In this document: piece by piece, positions 8,078 to 15,940 of the stretch
How positions within the stretch are numbered: the first letter of the stretch is position 1
How the letters are laid out: every line of letters begins with the position of its first letter
Program-made: the position numbers and the translations under genes
DNA from: Actinomadura darangshiensis
Lineage (GTDB): Bacteria; Actinomycetota; Actinomycetes; Streptosporangiales; Streptosporangiaceae
Reading direction: 5' to 3'
NCBI RefSeq assembly: GCF_004349235.1
Contig: NZ_SMKY01000080.1
Location: forward strand, 1 to 32,678
DNA length: 32,678 nt
The notes under the pieces: model-generated
What the model was told of the DNA's origin: nothing
The model's database searches: none
What the model saw: only the letters and a program-made list of their open reading frames with translations

Positions 8078-8961
8078 CCGTCCGCGTCGCCGCCCGGCTG
8101 GCGCGGTACGTCCGGGGCGCCTATCCGCCGGTGCCGTCCGCGATGGTGGCGCTGACGTGGGCGTACGGGATCGGTGGGCTGTTCGCGGCCGTCGACCCGG
8201 ATGGGCCGGGCCGGCGACCGGGCGGCGGGACGGCCGTCGCGGCGGCGTCCGTCCTGGTCGACCTGTTGCTGATGCGGGCGCTGGACGACGTCCGCGACCT
8301 GGAGTACGACCGCCGGTTCCATCCCGGGCGCCCGCTGCCGGCCGGGGTGGTGCGCACCGGCGACCTGGCCGTGCTCTACCGCACCGGAGCAGTGGTGCTG
8401 CTCTTGCTGAACGCCGCGTGGCCGTGGCGCGCCGGGATCCTGCTCTGCCAGCTCGGCTACGCGGCCGGTGCGGCCGGCGTCCACCGGCGGTGGGGACGGC
8501 CGTCCGCCGACCGGCTGTTCACCAGCCTGCTGGTCGGCCTGCCCGCGCCGGTCCTCCTCCACCTCTACCTGTACGCCGGCTACCTGGACGAGACCGGGCA
8601 GCGCGCTGACCGGTACGGGCTCGTGGCCGTCGTCGTGGCGGTGCTCGCGGCCGGCCATCCGGAACTCGCCGGGAAGATCACGAGGGAGCCGCGCGCGGGG
8701 GAGCGGACCTACGTTTCGACCTTGGGCGTCCACGGGTCGGTGACGCTCGCGCTGGCCGTGCCGGTGCTGTCCGTCTGCCTCCTGGTGCGCTTCTCGCAGG
8801 CACCCGCCGGGTGGACGTCCGCCGCGGTGCTCCCGCTCGTCCTCCCGGCGCTCGGCGCGTGGAGGTTCCGGCGGGGCGGCCCGCGGTGGCCGCGCGCCGA
8901 GCCGCCGCTGTATCTGCTGCTGAGCTTCGCGGGCTACGCCGTGCTCGGCCTGACCCGCTGA
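8074..8961 (+). CDS. UbiA-like prenyltransferase-family membrane protein
   Basis: A polytopic membrane protein of 295 residues similar to the UbiA superfamily of intramembrane prenyltransferases and cyclases. The first aspartate-rich motif is present as DDVRDLEYD with a downstream GRPLPAG, near residues 71-90. The second motif is degenerate: where family members carry D-x-x-D and GD before the G-x-x-T of the loop, this protein has HPELAGKITREPRAGERTYVSTLG (about 194-218, shown as two joined motifs), with no aspartate. The GTG start overlaps the P450 stop. It closes the seven-gene run, and the converging SnoaL-like gene ends 7 bases downstream. It may be a prenyltransferase with altered metal binding, a UbiA-type cyclase, or a non-catalytic relative. 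Confidence 0.75.
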   Translation: MTVRVAARLARYVRGAYPPVPSAMVALTWAYGIGGLFAAVDPDGPGRRPGGGTAVAAASVLVDLLLMRALDDVRDLEYDRRFHPGRPLPAGVVRTGDLAVLYRTGAVVLLLLNAAWPWRAGILLCQLGYAAGAAGVHRRWGRPSADRLFTSLLVGLPAPVLLHLYLYAGYLDETGQRADRYGLVAVVVAVLAAGHPELAGKITREPRAGERTYVSTLGVHGSVTLALAVPVLSVCLLVRFSQAPAGWTSAAVLPLVLPALGAWRFRRGGPRWPRAEPPLYLLLSFAGYAVLGLTR

Positions 8962-8968
8962 GGGCGGC

Positions 8969-9355
8969 TCAGGTGAGGCCCATCTCCCGCATGACGGCCT
9001 CGAACTCCACCGCCATCGCGTCCGAGAGCGCCCGCGCGCCCGACAGCGGCCGGACCATGACGCAGAACTCGTCGATGAGCCCGGCGTCGTCGTGGTGCAG
9101 GAAGTCGCAGCCGTGCACCTCGCGGTCGCCGACCCGCGCCTTGAAGACGAGCGCGTGGTCGCGGCCGCCGCCGATCTCCCGGACGTAGCGGAAGTCGGTG
9201 AAGACCCGGGTCACCGCGCGCAGGATCGCGGTGACCGCCGGCCGCCCCTCGTACGGCGCGAACGCCACCGGGCTGAGGAACGTCACGTCCTCGGCCAGCA
9301 GCGCAGGGAGGGCGTCGAGGTCGCCCTTCTCGATGGCCGCGCGGAACGGGTGCAT
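8969..9355 (-). CDS. SnoaL-like / NTF2-fold protein
   Basis: This small protein of 128 residues has the SnoaL-like (NTF2-fold) pattern. It opens MHPFRAAIEKGDLDAL with LLAEDVTFLSPV, then has a YEGRPAV segment, a central DHALVFKARVGDREVHGCDFLHHDDAG strand pair (read as two short motifs), and LIDEFCVMVRPLS. The fold hosts isomerases, cyclases and dehydratases as well as proteins with no known activity, so no reaction can be given. ATG at 9355 follows GGAGG about nine bases upstream. It is transcribed towards the UbiA-like gene and may follow the alcohol dehydrogenase gene in one transcript, 99 bases downstream of that gene. Confidence 0.85.
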   Translation of the reverse strand: MHPFRAAIEKGDLDALPALLAEDVTFLSPVAFAPYEGRPAVTAILRAVTRVFTDFRYVREIGGGRDHALVFKARVGDREVHGCDFLHHDDAGLIDEFCVMVRPLSGARALSDAMAVEFEAVMREMGLT

Positions 9356-9454
9356 CGGGCCCCACCTCCATCGGCTCAGGTCGTCGGCACGCCTGAGGAC
9401 GTGGCAAAGCCTATGGGCGCCGGCCCCCGGCCGCGATCACCGCGCCGGGCGGCG

Positions 9455-10642
9455 TCACGCGCCGGGCTGCAGCAGCACCTTGATGGCGCCGTCCTGCTTC
9501 TTCTGGAACATCTCGTACGCCCGCGGCGCCTTCTCCAGCGGCCAGCGGTGCGTCGCGAGGTCCATCACGCCGAGCGGGTCGGCGTCGTCGGTGACGAGCG
9601 GCATCAGCGTGTCGATCCACTTCTTCACGTGCGCCTGGCCCATCCGCAGCGCGATGCCCTTGTCGAACATCCGCAGCATCGGCAGCGGGTCGGTCATGCC
9701 GCCGTACACGCCGACGATGGAGATCGTCCCGCCGCGGCGGACGGCCTCGATCGCGGTGCCGAGCGCGGCCAGCCGGTCCACCCCGACCCGCTGCATCAGC
9801 GGCGCCGCGGAGTTGCCCGGCATCAGCCCGGTGAGGGTCTGCGCCAGCTTGGCGCCCGGCGAGCCGTGCGCCTCCATCCCGACCGCCTCGATCACCGAGT
9901 CGGTGCCGCGGCCGCCGGTGATCTGCCGGATCGCGTCCGGGACGTCGTCGGCGTCGTCCGCGTCGACCACCTCGATGCCGTGCCGGCGCGCCAACTCCAG
10001 CCGCTCCGGGACGAAGTCGACCGCGATCACGCGGTGCCCGAGATGGCGGGCGATCCGGGCGGCCATCTGCCCGATCGGGCCGAGGCCGAGGACGGTCACC
10101 GTCCCGCCGTCCGGGATGTCGGCCCAGTCGACGGCCTGCCACGCGGTCGGCAGCACGTCCGACAGGTAGACGAACCGCTCGTCCGGCGGGCCCTCCGGCA
10201 CCTTGACCGGGCCGAAGTGCGCCTGCGGCACCCGCAGGTACTCCGCCTGCGCCCCCGGCACCTGCCCGTACAGCTTCGTGTAGCCGAACAGCGCCGCGCC
10301 CATGCCCTCCTCGCGGACCTGCGTCGTCTCGCACTGGGCGAACAGCTGCATGTCGCACATGTGGCAGCGCCCGCAGGAGATGTTGAACGGGATGACCACG
10401 CGGTCGCCGGGCTTGACGTGCGCGACGTCCGGCCCGGTCTCCTCGACGATCCCCATCGGCTCGTGGCCGAGCACGTCGCCCTCGCCGAGGAACGGCCCGA
10501 GCACCTCGTACAGGTGCAGGTCCGACCCGCAAATGCCGGAGGAGGTGACCCGGATGATCGCGTCGTCCGGTTCCTTGATCTTCGGGTCGGGCACGTTGTC
10601 GACGCGGACATCGCGCTTGCCGTGCCAGGTGACAGCCCTCAT
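9455..10642 (-). CDS. Zinc-dependent alcohol dehydrogenase (formaldehyde dehydrogenase-like MDR)
   Basis: A medium-chain dehydrogenase/reductase of 395 residues. Catalytic zinc ligands are visible as Cys38 (GICGSDLH), and His60 with Glu61 (LGHEPMG). Structural zinc cysteines are 90, 93, 96 and 104 (SCGRCHMC...C). The NAD(P) fold carries VLGLGPIGQ near residue 185. A long insert after the nucleotide-binding fold (GSPGAKLAQTLTG to PLMQRVG) resembles glutathione-independent formaldehyde dehydrogenase-type members common in actinomycetes. It oxidises an alcohol or aldehyde to an unknown product. The ATG at 10642 lies at the head, and a 14-base tandem repeat lies upstream. It is read in the same direction as the hypothetical gene behind it. 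Confidence 0.92.
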   Translation of the reverse strand: MRAVTWHGKRDVRVDNVPDPKIKEPDDAIIRVTSSGICGSDLHLYEVLGPFLGEGDVLGHEPMGIVEETGPDVAHVKPGDRVVIPFNISCGRCHMCDMQLFAQCETTQVREEGMGAALFGYTKLYGQVPGAQAEYLRVPQAHFGPVKVPEGPPDERFVYLSDVLPTAWQAVDWADIPDGGTVTVLGLGPIGQMAARIARHLGHRVIAVDFVPERLELARRHGIEVVDADDADDVPDAIRQITGGRGTDSVIEAVGMEAHGSPGAKLAQTLTGLMPGNSAAPLMQRVGVDRLAALGTAIEAVRRGGTISIVGVYGGMTDPLPMLRMFDKGIALRMGQAHVKKWIDTLMPLVTDDADPLGVMDLATHRWPLEKAPRAYEMFQKKQDGAIKVLLQPGA

Positions 10643-10676
10643 GGTGCCGTCCCTACCCCGGCGACCAGGGCGAAAC

Positions 10677-10718
10677 GTCGCCCGCCCGGTGTCGCCCGCC
10701 CGGTGTCGCCCGCCCGGT
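10677..10718. repeat. Three tandem copies of a 14-base repeat
   Basis: GTCGCCCGCCCGGT occurs three times in a row without change (10677-10690, 10691-10704, 10705-10718). It sits between the alcohol dehydrogenase start and the stop of the hypothetical gene, and its last base is part of that stop codon. Slippage duplication is the simplest origin. Confidence 0.9.
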
Positions 10719-11368
10719 CAGGGGCAGCGGTGGGCACCCGCCACCGCGCGGACCGCGGCCGTCCTGGTCGCCCACAGGTGGGGCGCGCCGGGCCGGTACG
10801 CCTCCGGCCCGGGACCGGGCCGCAGCCGGAAGCCGCGCGCGTCGTAGGCCTCCCAGCCCGCCCGGCGTCCGCGCAGGCCGAGGACGTGGGTCACGGTCCC
10901 GCCCGCGTGCCCCTCGTGCCGCAGCTGCCAGCGGTGGGCGTCCCGGTCGGCGGTGGTGAACTGGCACAGCCGCCAGCCGGGCGCGACGCGGTGCGCCAGG
11001 TCCAGCGTCACGAGCGGCTCGCCGTCGGCGGGACGCCGGGCGCGGGTCGGCGCGAGCTCGCCTGGCACGGGCTCCGGGGCGCAGTCAAGGACGACGAGGG
11101 TCAGCTCGCGGGCGGCCTCGGCCAGGGCGTGCGCCGCATCGGCCAGCCGCTGCTCCCGGACGAGCGGGACGACCGTGCTCGTGCTGCCGCGTGCCCGTGC
11201 GGTCTTTCTGCGCGCGGTGTCGAGGCGGTCGAGCGCGCGGGCCGCCTCGTCCCGCGCGGAGGCGACCCCCGTCCTGGTCTCGACGTCGCGTGTGTCGACG
11301 CGGCGTGTGTCGGCGCCGCCCTTGGGGGCCGGTTCCCTGGCCCGTGCGGTGAGCTTGTCGTGTGGCAC
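10718..11368 (-). CDS. Hypothetical protein with helical N-terminus
   Basis: I do not recognise this 216-residue protein. The start chosen is GTG at 11368, after a GGAG about eight bases upstream. Codon use has the strong G/C third-position bias of its neighbours, supporting a real gene. The first 75 residues are charged and likely helical (repeated RDEAARALDRLDTARRKTARARG-like composition). The rest is mixed, with a WRLCQFTTADRDAHRWQLR patch and a GTVTHVLGLRGRRAGWEAYD patch that could form a small beta domain. No signal peptide or membrane segment is seen. It diverges from the Ppx/GppA gene. Function is unknown. Confidence 0.65.
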   Translation of the reverse strand: MPHDKLTARAREPAPKGGADTRRVDTRDVETRTGVASARDEAARALDRLDTARRKTARARGSTSTVVPLVREQRLADAAHALAEAARELTLVVLDCAPEPVPGELAPTRARRPADGEPLVTLDLAHRVAPGWRLCQFTTADRDAHRWQLRHEGHAGGTVTHVLGLRGRRAGWEAYDARGFRLRPGPGPEAYRPGAPHLWATRTAAVRAVAGAHRCP

Positions 11369-11498
11369 CGGGGGGAGCTCCTTCGAAATCGCCGTTCTCC
11401 GGCGGCCTTCCCGAAGATCCGTGCCTCTACCGTGCCGCCGGCGCGTCCGCATGGACCGCTCCCGACTGACTACGTAAATGCGGGGTAAAGGGGGCTGC

Positions 11499-12476
11499 AT
11501 GGAGGACCTCCCGCTGCGCGTCGGCGTGCTCGACATCGGCTCCAACTCGGCGCACCTGCGGGTCGCCGACCTCGCGCCCGGGAACCCGCCGCTGCCCGTC
11601 CGGTCGGTCAAGAGCGCCGTGCGGCTGGCCGAGGCCACCGACCGGCACGGCGTCATCGGCCGGCCCGCCGTCGGGCGGCTGATCGCCGCGGTGCGGGAGG
11701 CCGCCGCTGCCGCCGCCGCGCTCGACGTCGACGAGCTGGTCCCGTTCGCGACCTCCGCGCTGCGCGACGCCGCCAACCGCGACGACGTGGCCGCCGAGGT
11801 CCGCGCCGCCACGGGCGTCGCCCTCGGCTTCCTCACCGGCGAGCAGGAGTCGCGGCTGACCTTTCTCGCCGCCCGCCACTGGTACGGGTGGTCGGCGGGC
11901 CCGATGCTGCTCGCCGACATCGGCGGCGGCTCCATGGAGCTGGCCTACGGCGCGGGCCGCAGACCGGAGATCGCGCTCTCGCTGGCGCTCGGCGCGGGCC
12001 GCCTGACACGGCACCACCTGCCGCCGCGCCCTCCCGTACGCAAGCGCACCCGCAAGGCCCTGCGCGGACACGTCAGGTCCGTGCTGGCCGAGGCGACGAC
12101 GGAGCTCGGGGAGCGTCCGGCACCGGTCCGCGCCGTGGCGACGTCCAAGACGTTCACCCAGCTCGCCCGGCTGTGCGGCGCGCCCAAGGCGAAGGCGGGC
12201 CCCTACCGCGAACGGCACATCGACCGGCGCGACCTGCACGGCTGGATTCCGAGGCTGGCCGAGCTGCCCGACGCCGAACGGGCCCGGCTGCGCGGGGTGA
12301 AGGCGTCGCGCGCCCACCAGATCCTCGCGGGCGCCATCGTGGCCGAGGCCGTCATGGACGTGCTCGGGCTCGACCGGCTCGCCGTCTGCCCGTGGGCGCT
12401 GCGCGAGGGCATCTTCTCCCACCGGCTGGACGAGCTGGCCGAGGGCCGCGCCCCCGGGCTCTTCGCCCGCGTTTGA
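11499..12476 (+). CDS. Ppx/GppA-family exopolyphosphatase
   Basis: A 325-residue member of the Ppx/GppA phosphatase family (ASKHA fold), which hydrolyses inorganic polyphosphate or pppGpp. The N-terminal phosphate loop is LDIGSNSAHLRV (about residues 10-21). The second glycine loop is DIGGGSMEL (140-148). The acidic segment TGEQESRLTF and the C-terminal ILAGAIVAEAVMDVLG and WALREGI motifs also fit. It lacks the extra C-terminal domains of E. coli Ppx, as is usual for short actinobacterial Ppx proteins. ATG at 11499 has AAAGGGGG just upstream. An alternative in-frame ATG at 11478 has no good ribosome site. It stands 57 bases before ctaD on the same strand. Confidence 0.92.
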   Translation: MEDLPLRVGVLDIGSNSAHLRVADLAPGNPPLPVRSVKSAVRLAEATDRHGVIGRPAVGRLIAAVREAAAAAAALDVDELVPFATSALRDAANRDDVAAEVRAATGVALGFLTGEQESRLTFLAARHWYGWSAGPMLLADIGGGSMELAYGAGRRPEIALSLALGAGRLTRHHLPPRPPVRKRTRKALRGHVRSVLAEATTELGERPAPVRAVATSKTFTQLARLCGAPKAKAGPYRERHIDRRDLHGWIPRLAELPDAERARLRGVKASRAHQILAGAIVAEAVMDVLGLDRLAVCPWALREGIFSHRLDELAEGRAPGLFARV

Positions 12477-12533
12477 AACCGGCCTCCCCGGCAAGTTGCC
12501 CGATGGGCTCGGACGAGGGAGGGGAGCGGCGGG

Positions 12534-14222
12534 ATGACGGCCGTGCAGGGGAGGGACGACACCAGCGTCGCCGACGCGCTCGCGCGGCACCGCAAGGGCA
12601 CGAAGGTCAGCCACATCCTGGCGACGACCGACCACAAGATGGTCGGCTACCTCTATCTGACGACCTCGTTCACCCTGTTCCTGATCGCCGGGGTCATGGC
12701 CATGCTGATGCGGGCCGAGCTGCTGGAGCCCGGGCTGCAGGTCGTGACCGACCAGCGGTACAACGAGCTGTTCACGATCCACGGCACGATCATGCTGCTG
12801 CTGTTCGCCACCCCGCTGTTCGCCGGGTTCGCGAACGTGATCGTCCCGCTGCAGATCGGCGCCCCCGACGTGGCGTTCCCGCGGCTGAACGCGCTCAGCT
12901 ACTGGCTGTTCCTGTTCGGCGCGGTCATCGTGCTGTCGGGCTTCGTCGTACCGGGCGGCGCCGCGGCGTTCGGCTGGTTCGGCTACTCGCCGCTGACGTC
13001 GGCGACCTACTCGCCCGGCCTCGGTGGCGACCTGTGGGTGATGGGGCTGATCCTGTCCGGGTTCGGGACGATCCTGACCTCGGTCAACATGATCACCACG
13101 ATCATCGCGATGCGCGCCCCCGGCATGGTCATGTTCCGGATGCCGATCTTCACCTGGAACGTCCTGCTGACCAGCCTGATGGCGCTGATGGCCTTCCCCG
13201 TCCTCGCCGCCGCGCTGTTCGCGCTGGAGGCGGACCGCAAGCTCGGCGCGCACATCTTCGACGCCTCGAACGGCGGCGCGATGCTGTGGCAGCACCTGTT
13301 CTGGTTCTTCGGCCATCCCGAGGTCTACATCGTCGCGCTGCCGTTCTTCGGCATCGTCACCGAGATCATCCCCGTGTTCGCCCGCAAGCCGCTGTTCGGC
13401 TACCTCGGCATGGTGGCGGCCACCGTCGCCATCACCGGCCTGTCCATGACGGTCTGGGCGCACCACATGTTCGCCACCGGCCAGGTCCTGCTGCCCTTCT
13501 TCTCGATCACCTCCTTCATGATCGCCGTGCCGACCGGGATCAAGTTCTTCAACTGGGTCGGCACCATGTGGAAGGGGCAGCTGTCGTTCGAGACGCCCAT
13601 GCTGTTCGCGGTCGGCTTCCTCGTCACGTTCCTGTTCGGCGGGCTGACCGGGGTGATCCTCGCGTCCCCGCCGCTGGACTTCCACGTCACCGACTCCTAC
13701 TTCGTCGTCGCGCACTTCCACTACGTGCTGTTCGGCACCGTCGTGTTCGCCATGTTCGGCGGGTTCTACTTCTGGTGGCCGAAGATGACCGGCCGGATGC
13801 TCCACGAGGGCTGGGGCAAGATCCACTTCTGGTCGCTGTTCGCCGGCTTCCACACGACGTTCCTCGTCCAGCACTGGCTGGGCGCGGAGGGCATGCCGCG
13901 CCGCGTCGCCGACTACGCCGACCAGTTCGCCCCGCTGAACTTCGTCTCGTCGATCGGCTCGTTCGTCCTCGGCGCGTCGACGTTCGCGTTCCTGTGGAAC
14001 GTCCTGCGCACCTGGCGGCGCGGCGAGAGGGCCGAGACGGACGACCCGTGGGGCACCGGCGGCTCGCTGGAGTGGGCGACCTCCTGCCCGCCCCCGCGCC
14101 ACAACTTCACGTCGATGCCGCGGATCCGCTCCGTCCGCCCCGCGTTCGACCTGCGCTACCCGCCGAAGGAGCCGCCGCAGGAGGCCGAGCCGGCGCTGCC
14201 TCCGCCGGCCGAGGGGTCCTGA
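12534..14222 (+). CDS. ctaD: Cytochrome c oxidase subunit I (aa3-type), orphan copy
   Basis: This 562-residue, 12-helix haem-copper oxidase subunit I receives electrons at haem a and reduces oxygen at the haem a3-CuB site in the cytoplasmic membrane. Landmarks are the haem-a histidine in TIHGTIML, the WFFGHPEVYI motif with CuB histidine and the covalently linked tyrosine, the HHMF histidine pair, the K-channel lysine in VPTGIKFFNW, and HFHYVLFGT with the haem ligands. The A-family glutamate is present in HPEV. ATG at 12534 follows a GGGAGGGGAG purine run. Neither ctaC, ctaE nor ctaF is near, and the gene converges on qcrB with only 9 bases between stops, so this looks like a stand-alone or paralogous copy. 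Confidence 0.97.
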   Translation: MTAVQGRDDTSVADALARHRKGTKVSHILATTDHKMVGYLYLTTSFTLFLIAGVMAMLMRAELLEPGLQVVTDQRYNELFTIHGTIMLLLFATPLFAGFANVIVPLQIGAPDVAFPRLNALSYWLFLFGAVIVLSGFVVPGGAAAFGWFGYSPLTSATYSPGLGGDLWVMGLILSGFGTILTSVNMITTIIAMRAPGMVMFRMPIFTWNVLLTSLMALMAFPVLAAALFALEADRKLGAHIFDASNGGAMLWQHLFWFFGHPEVYIVALPFFGIVTEIIPVFARKPLFGYLGMVAATVAITGLSMTVWAHHMFATGQVLLPFFSITSFMIAVPTGIKFFNWVGTMWKGQLSFETPMLFAVGFLVTFLFGGLTGVILASPPLDFHVTDSYFVVAHFHYVLFGTVVFAMFGGFYFWWPKMTGRMLHEGWGKIHFWSLFAGFHTTFLVQHWLGAEGMPRRVADYADQFAPLNFVSSIGSFVLGASTFAFLWNVLRTWRRGERAETDDPWGTGGSLEWATSCPPPRHNFTSMPRIRSVRPAFDLRYPPKEPPQEAEPALPPPAEGS

Positions 14223-14231
14223 GCCGGCGCG

Positions 14232-15860
14232 TCACCCGCCGCTCTGGCCGTTCTCCGGCTTCTGCAGGTCGCCCTGGCCGCCGCCGTGCGACTCGGCCTG
14301 GTAGTTCAGGTAGAAGCGGTTGACGCGGGTGCGCACCTGGGTGCGGGCGCGGTCGGGGGTCGGCAGCGGGAGGACGTGGTGCGGGTAGGGCGCGACCAGC
14401 TCGCCGGGCCGCCGGATCTCCAGGACGGCCTCGGCGTCCTCGGACGGCTGCTCGTGCCGCTCCTCGAACCCGCCGTCGGGACGGAGCGAGATGAGGCCGC
14501 TCTCCACGCCCTCATCGCGTACCCGCAGGTCGCGGCGCTGCAGGCTGAGGCAGACGCGCCGGGTGATGGCGAAGGCCGCGATCGGGAAGACGAAGAACCC
14601 GATTCGGAAGAACCAGGTCGTCCAGAACAGCGGGACCTTGAAGGTGTAGGCGAGGACGTCGTTGCCGCCGGCGGCCATCAGGTTGCCGTACCAGACGATG
14701 ACCGCGACGCCGATCGCGGTCCGGGTCGGGGCGTTGCGCGGCCGGTCGAGCAGGTGGTGGAGGCGTTCGTCTCCGGTGGCCCAGCGTTCCGCGAACGGGT
14801 AGAGCCCGATGAGCGTGAAGAACGCCCCGGGCAGGATGATGGTCGGCACCAGCACGTTCCAGGAGATGGTGTGCCCGGCGACGGTCGTCGACAGCGGCGC
14901 CATGATGCGCAGCGACCCTTCGAGGAACCCGACGTACCAGTCGGGCTGGGAGCCGGTCGAGACCTGGTCCGGCTCGTACGGCCCGTACAGCCAGACCGGG
15001 TTGATCTGCAGGAACGCCGCCATCGCGGCCAGGATGCCGAACGCGAAGAGGAAGTAGGACGTGCTCTGCGCGGCGAAGTGCGGGAACGTCGGCTCGCCGG
15101 CGACCGCGCGCTCCCGGCGCCCCCTGCCGGGGAAGATGGTGTGCGTCTGGTGCCAGAGGATCATCAGGTGAGCGGTGATGAGCACCAGCAGGATCCCGGG
15201 GATCAGCAGGATGTGCAGGGTGAACAGCCGCGGGATGAACTCCTCGCCGGCGGGGAACTCGCCGCCGAAGGCCCACATGCTGACGTAGGTGCCGACGAGG
15301 GGGATCGAGAGCATGATGCCCTGGGCGATGCGCAGGCCGGTGCCCGACAGCAGGTCGTCGGGCAGCGAGTACCCGGCGAACCCCTCGGCGAGGGCCAGCG
15401 CGAACAGCGTGGTGCCGATCACCCAGTTGATCTCACGCGGCTTGCGGAACGCGCCGGTGAAGAAGATGCGCAGGAGGTGGGCGCAGATCGCGGCGAGGAA
15501 GATGTTGGCCGCCCAGTGGTGGATCTGCCGCATCAGCAGCCCGCCCCGGATGTCGAACGAGATGTGCAGCGTGGACGCGTACGCCTCGCTCATCCGCACG
15601 CCCTTCAGCGGCGCGTACGACCCGTCGTAGACCTGGACGGCGCCGCTCGGCTTGAAGAACAGCGTCAGGAACACCCCGGTGAGGATCAGGATGACGAACG
15701 AGTAGAGCGCGGTCTCGCCGAGCAGGAACGACCAGTGCTTGGGGAAGGCCTTCCGGATGTTCTTGTCGAGGAACTCCGTCGAACCCAGCCGGTCGTTGAC
15801 GCCCCAGAAGAGCTTCTCCAGCCTCTCGGCCTTCGCCCCGCTCCCGTCCTGCCCAGCCAT
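14232..15860 (-). CDS. qcrB: Cytochrome bc1 complex cytochrome b subunit, orphan copy
   Basis: This 542-residue cytochrome b transfers electrons from menaquinol in the membrane. Haem-ligand histidines are visible in RQIHHWAAN (114/115) with AHLLRIFF (128), and in FTLHILLIP (216) with TAHLMIL (231). The quinol-site motif is PDWY, the actinobacterial form of PEWY. An actinobacterial C-terminal tail of about 100 polar residues follows the last helix. ATG at 15860 has GGAGACCCC upstream. qcrA and qcrC, which normally precede qcrB, are absent, as are other bc1 genes. It could be an alternative subunit for the main supercomplex or a partner of the neighbouring ctaD. Confidence 0.96.
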   Translation of the reverse strand: MAGQDGSGAKAERLEKLFWGVNDRLGSTEFLDKNIRKAFPKHWSFLLGETALYSFVILILTGVFLTLFFKPSGAVQVYDGSYAPLKGVRMSEAYASTLHISFDIRGGLLMRQIHHWAANIFLAAICAHLLRIFFTGAFRKPREINWVIGTTLFALALAEGFAGYSLPDDLLSGTGLRIAQGIMLSIPLVGTYVSMWAFGGEFPAGEEFIPRLFTLHILLIPGILLVLITAHLMILWHQTHTIFPGRGRRERAVAGEPTFPHFAAQSTSYFLFAFGILAAMAAFLQINPVWLYGPYEPDQVSTGSQPDWYVGFLEGSLRIMAPLSTTVAGHTISWNVLVPTIILPGAFFTLIGLYPFAERWATGDERLHHLLDRPRNAPTRTAIGVAVIVWYGNLMAAGGNDVLAYTFKVPLFWTTWFFRIGFFVFPIAAFAITRRVCLSLQRRDLRVRDEGVESGLISLRPDGGFEERHEQPSEDAEAVLEIRRPGELVAPYPHHVLPLPTPDRARTQVRTRVNRFYLNYQAESHGGGQGDLQKPENGQSGG

Positions 15861-15904
15861 AGGGGTCTCCCCGCGCCGAGAATGGAATTCCGCTGGCCAG
15901 GTAC

Positions 15905-15934
15905 CCGGGGCGGTGTCGGGCAAACGCCGCCCGG
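15905..15934 (-). terminator. Possible GC-rich hairpin downstream of the LysR gene
   Basis: CCGGGGCGG (15905-15913) can pair with CCGCCCGG (15927-15934) with one bulged G, just after the LysR stop on the minus strand. No T-run follows, as is common for GC-rich actinobacterial terminators. This is weak evidence. Confidence 0.3.
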
Positions 15935-15940
15935 AAGGGG

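Noticed and set aside
10953..11477. Plus-strand ORF opposite the hypothetical gene
   Set aside because: Its protein is Ser/Arg-rich without any motif and has no ribosome site; codon bias favours the minus-strand frame.
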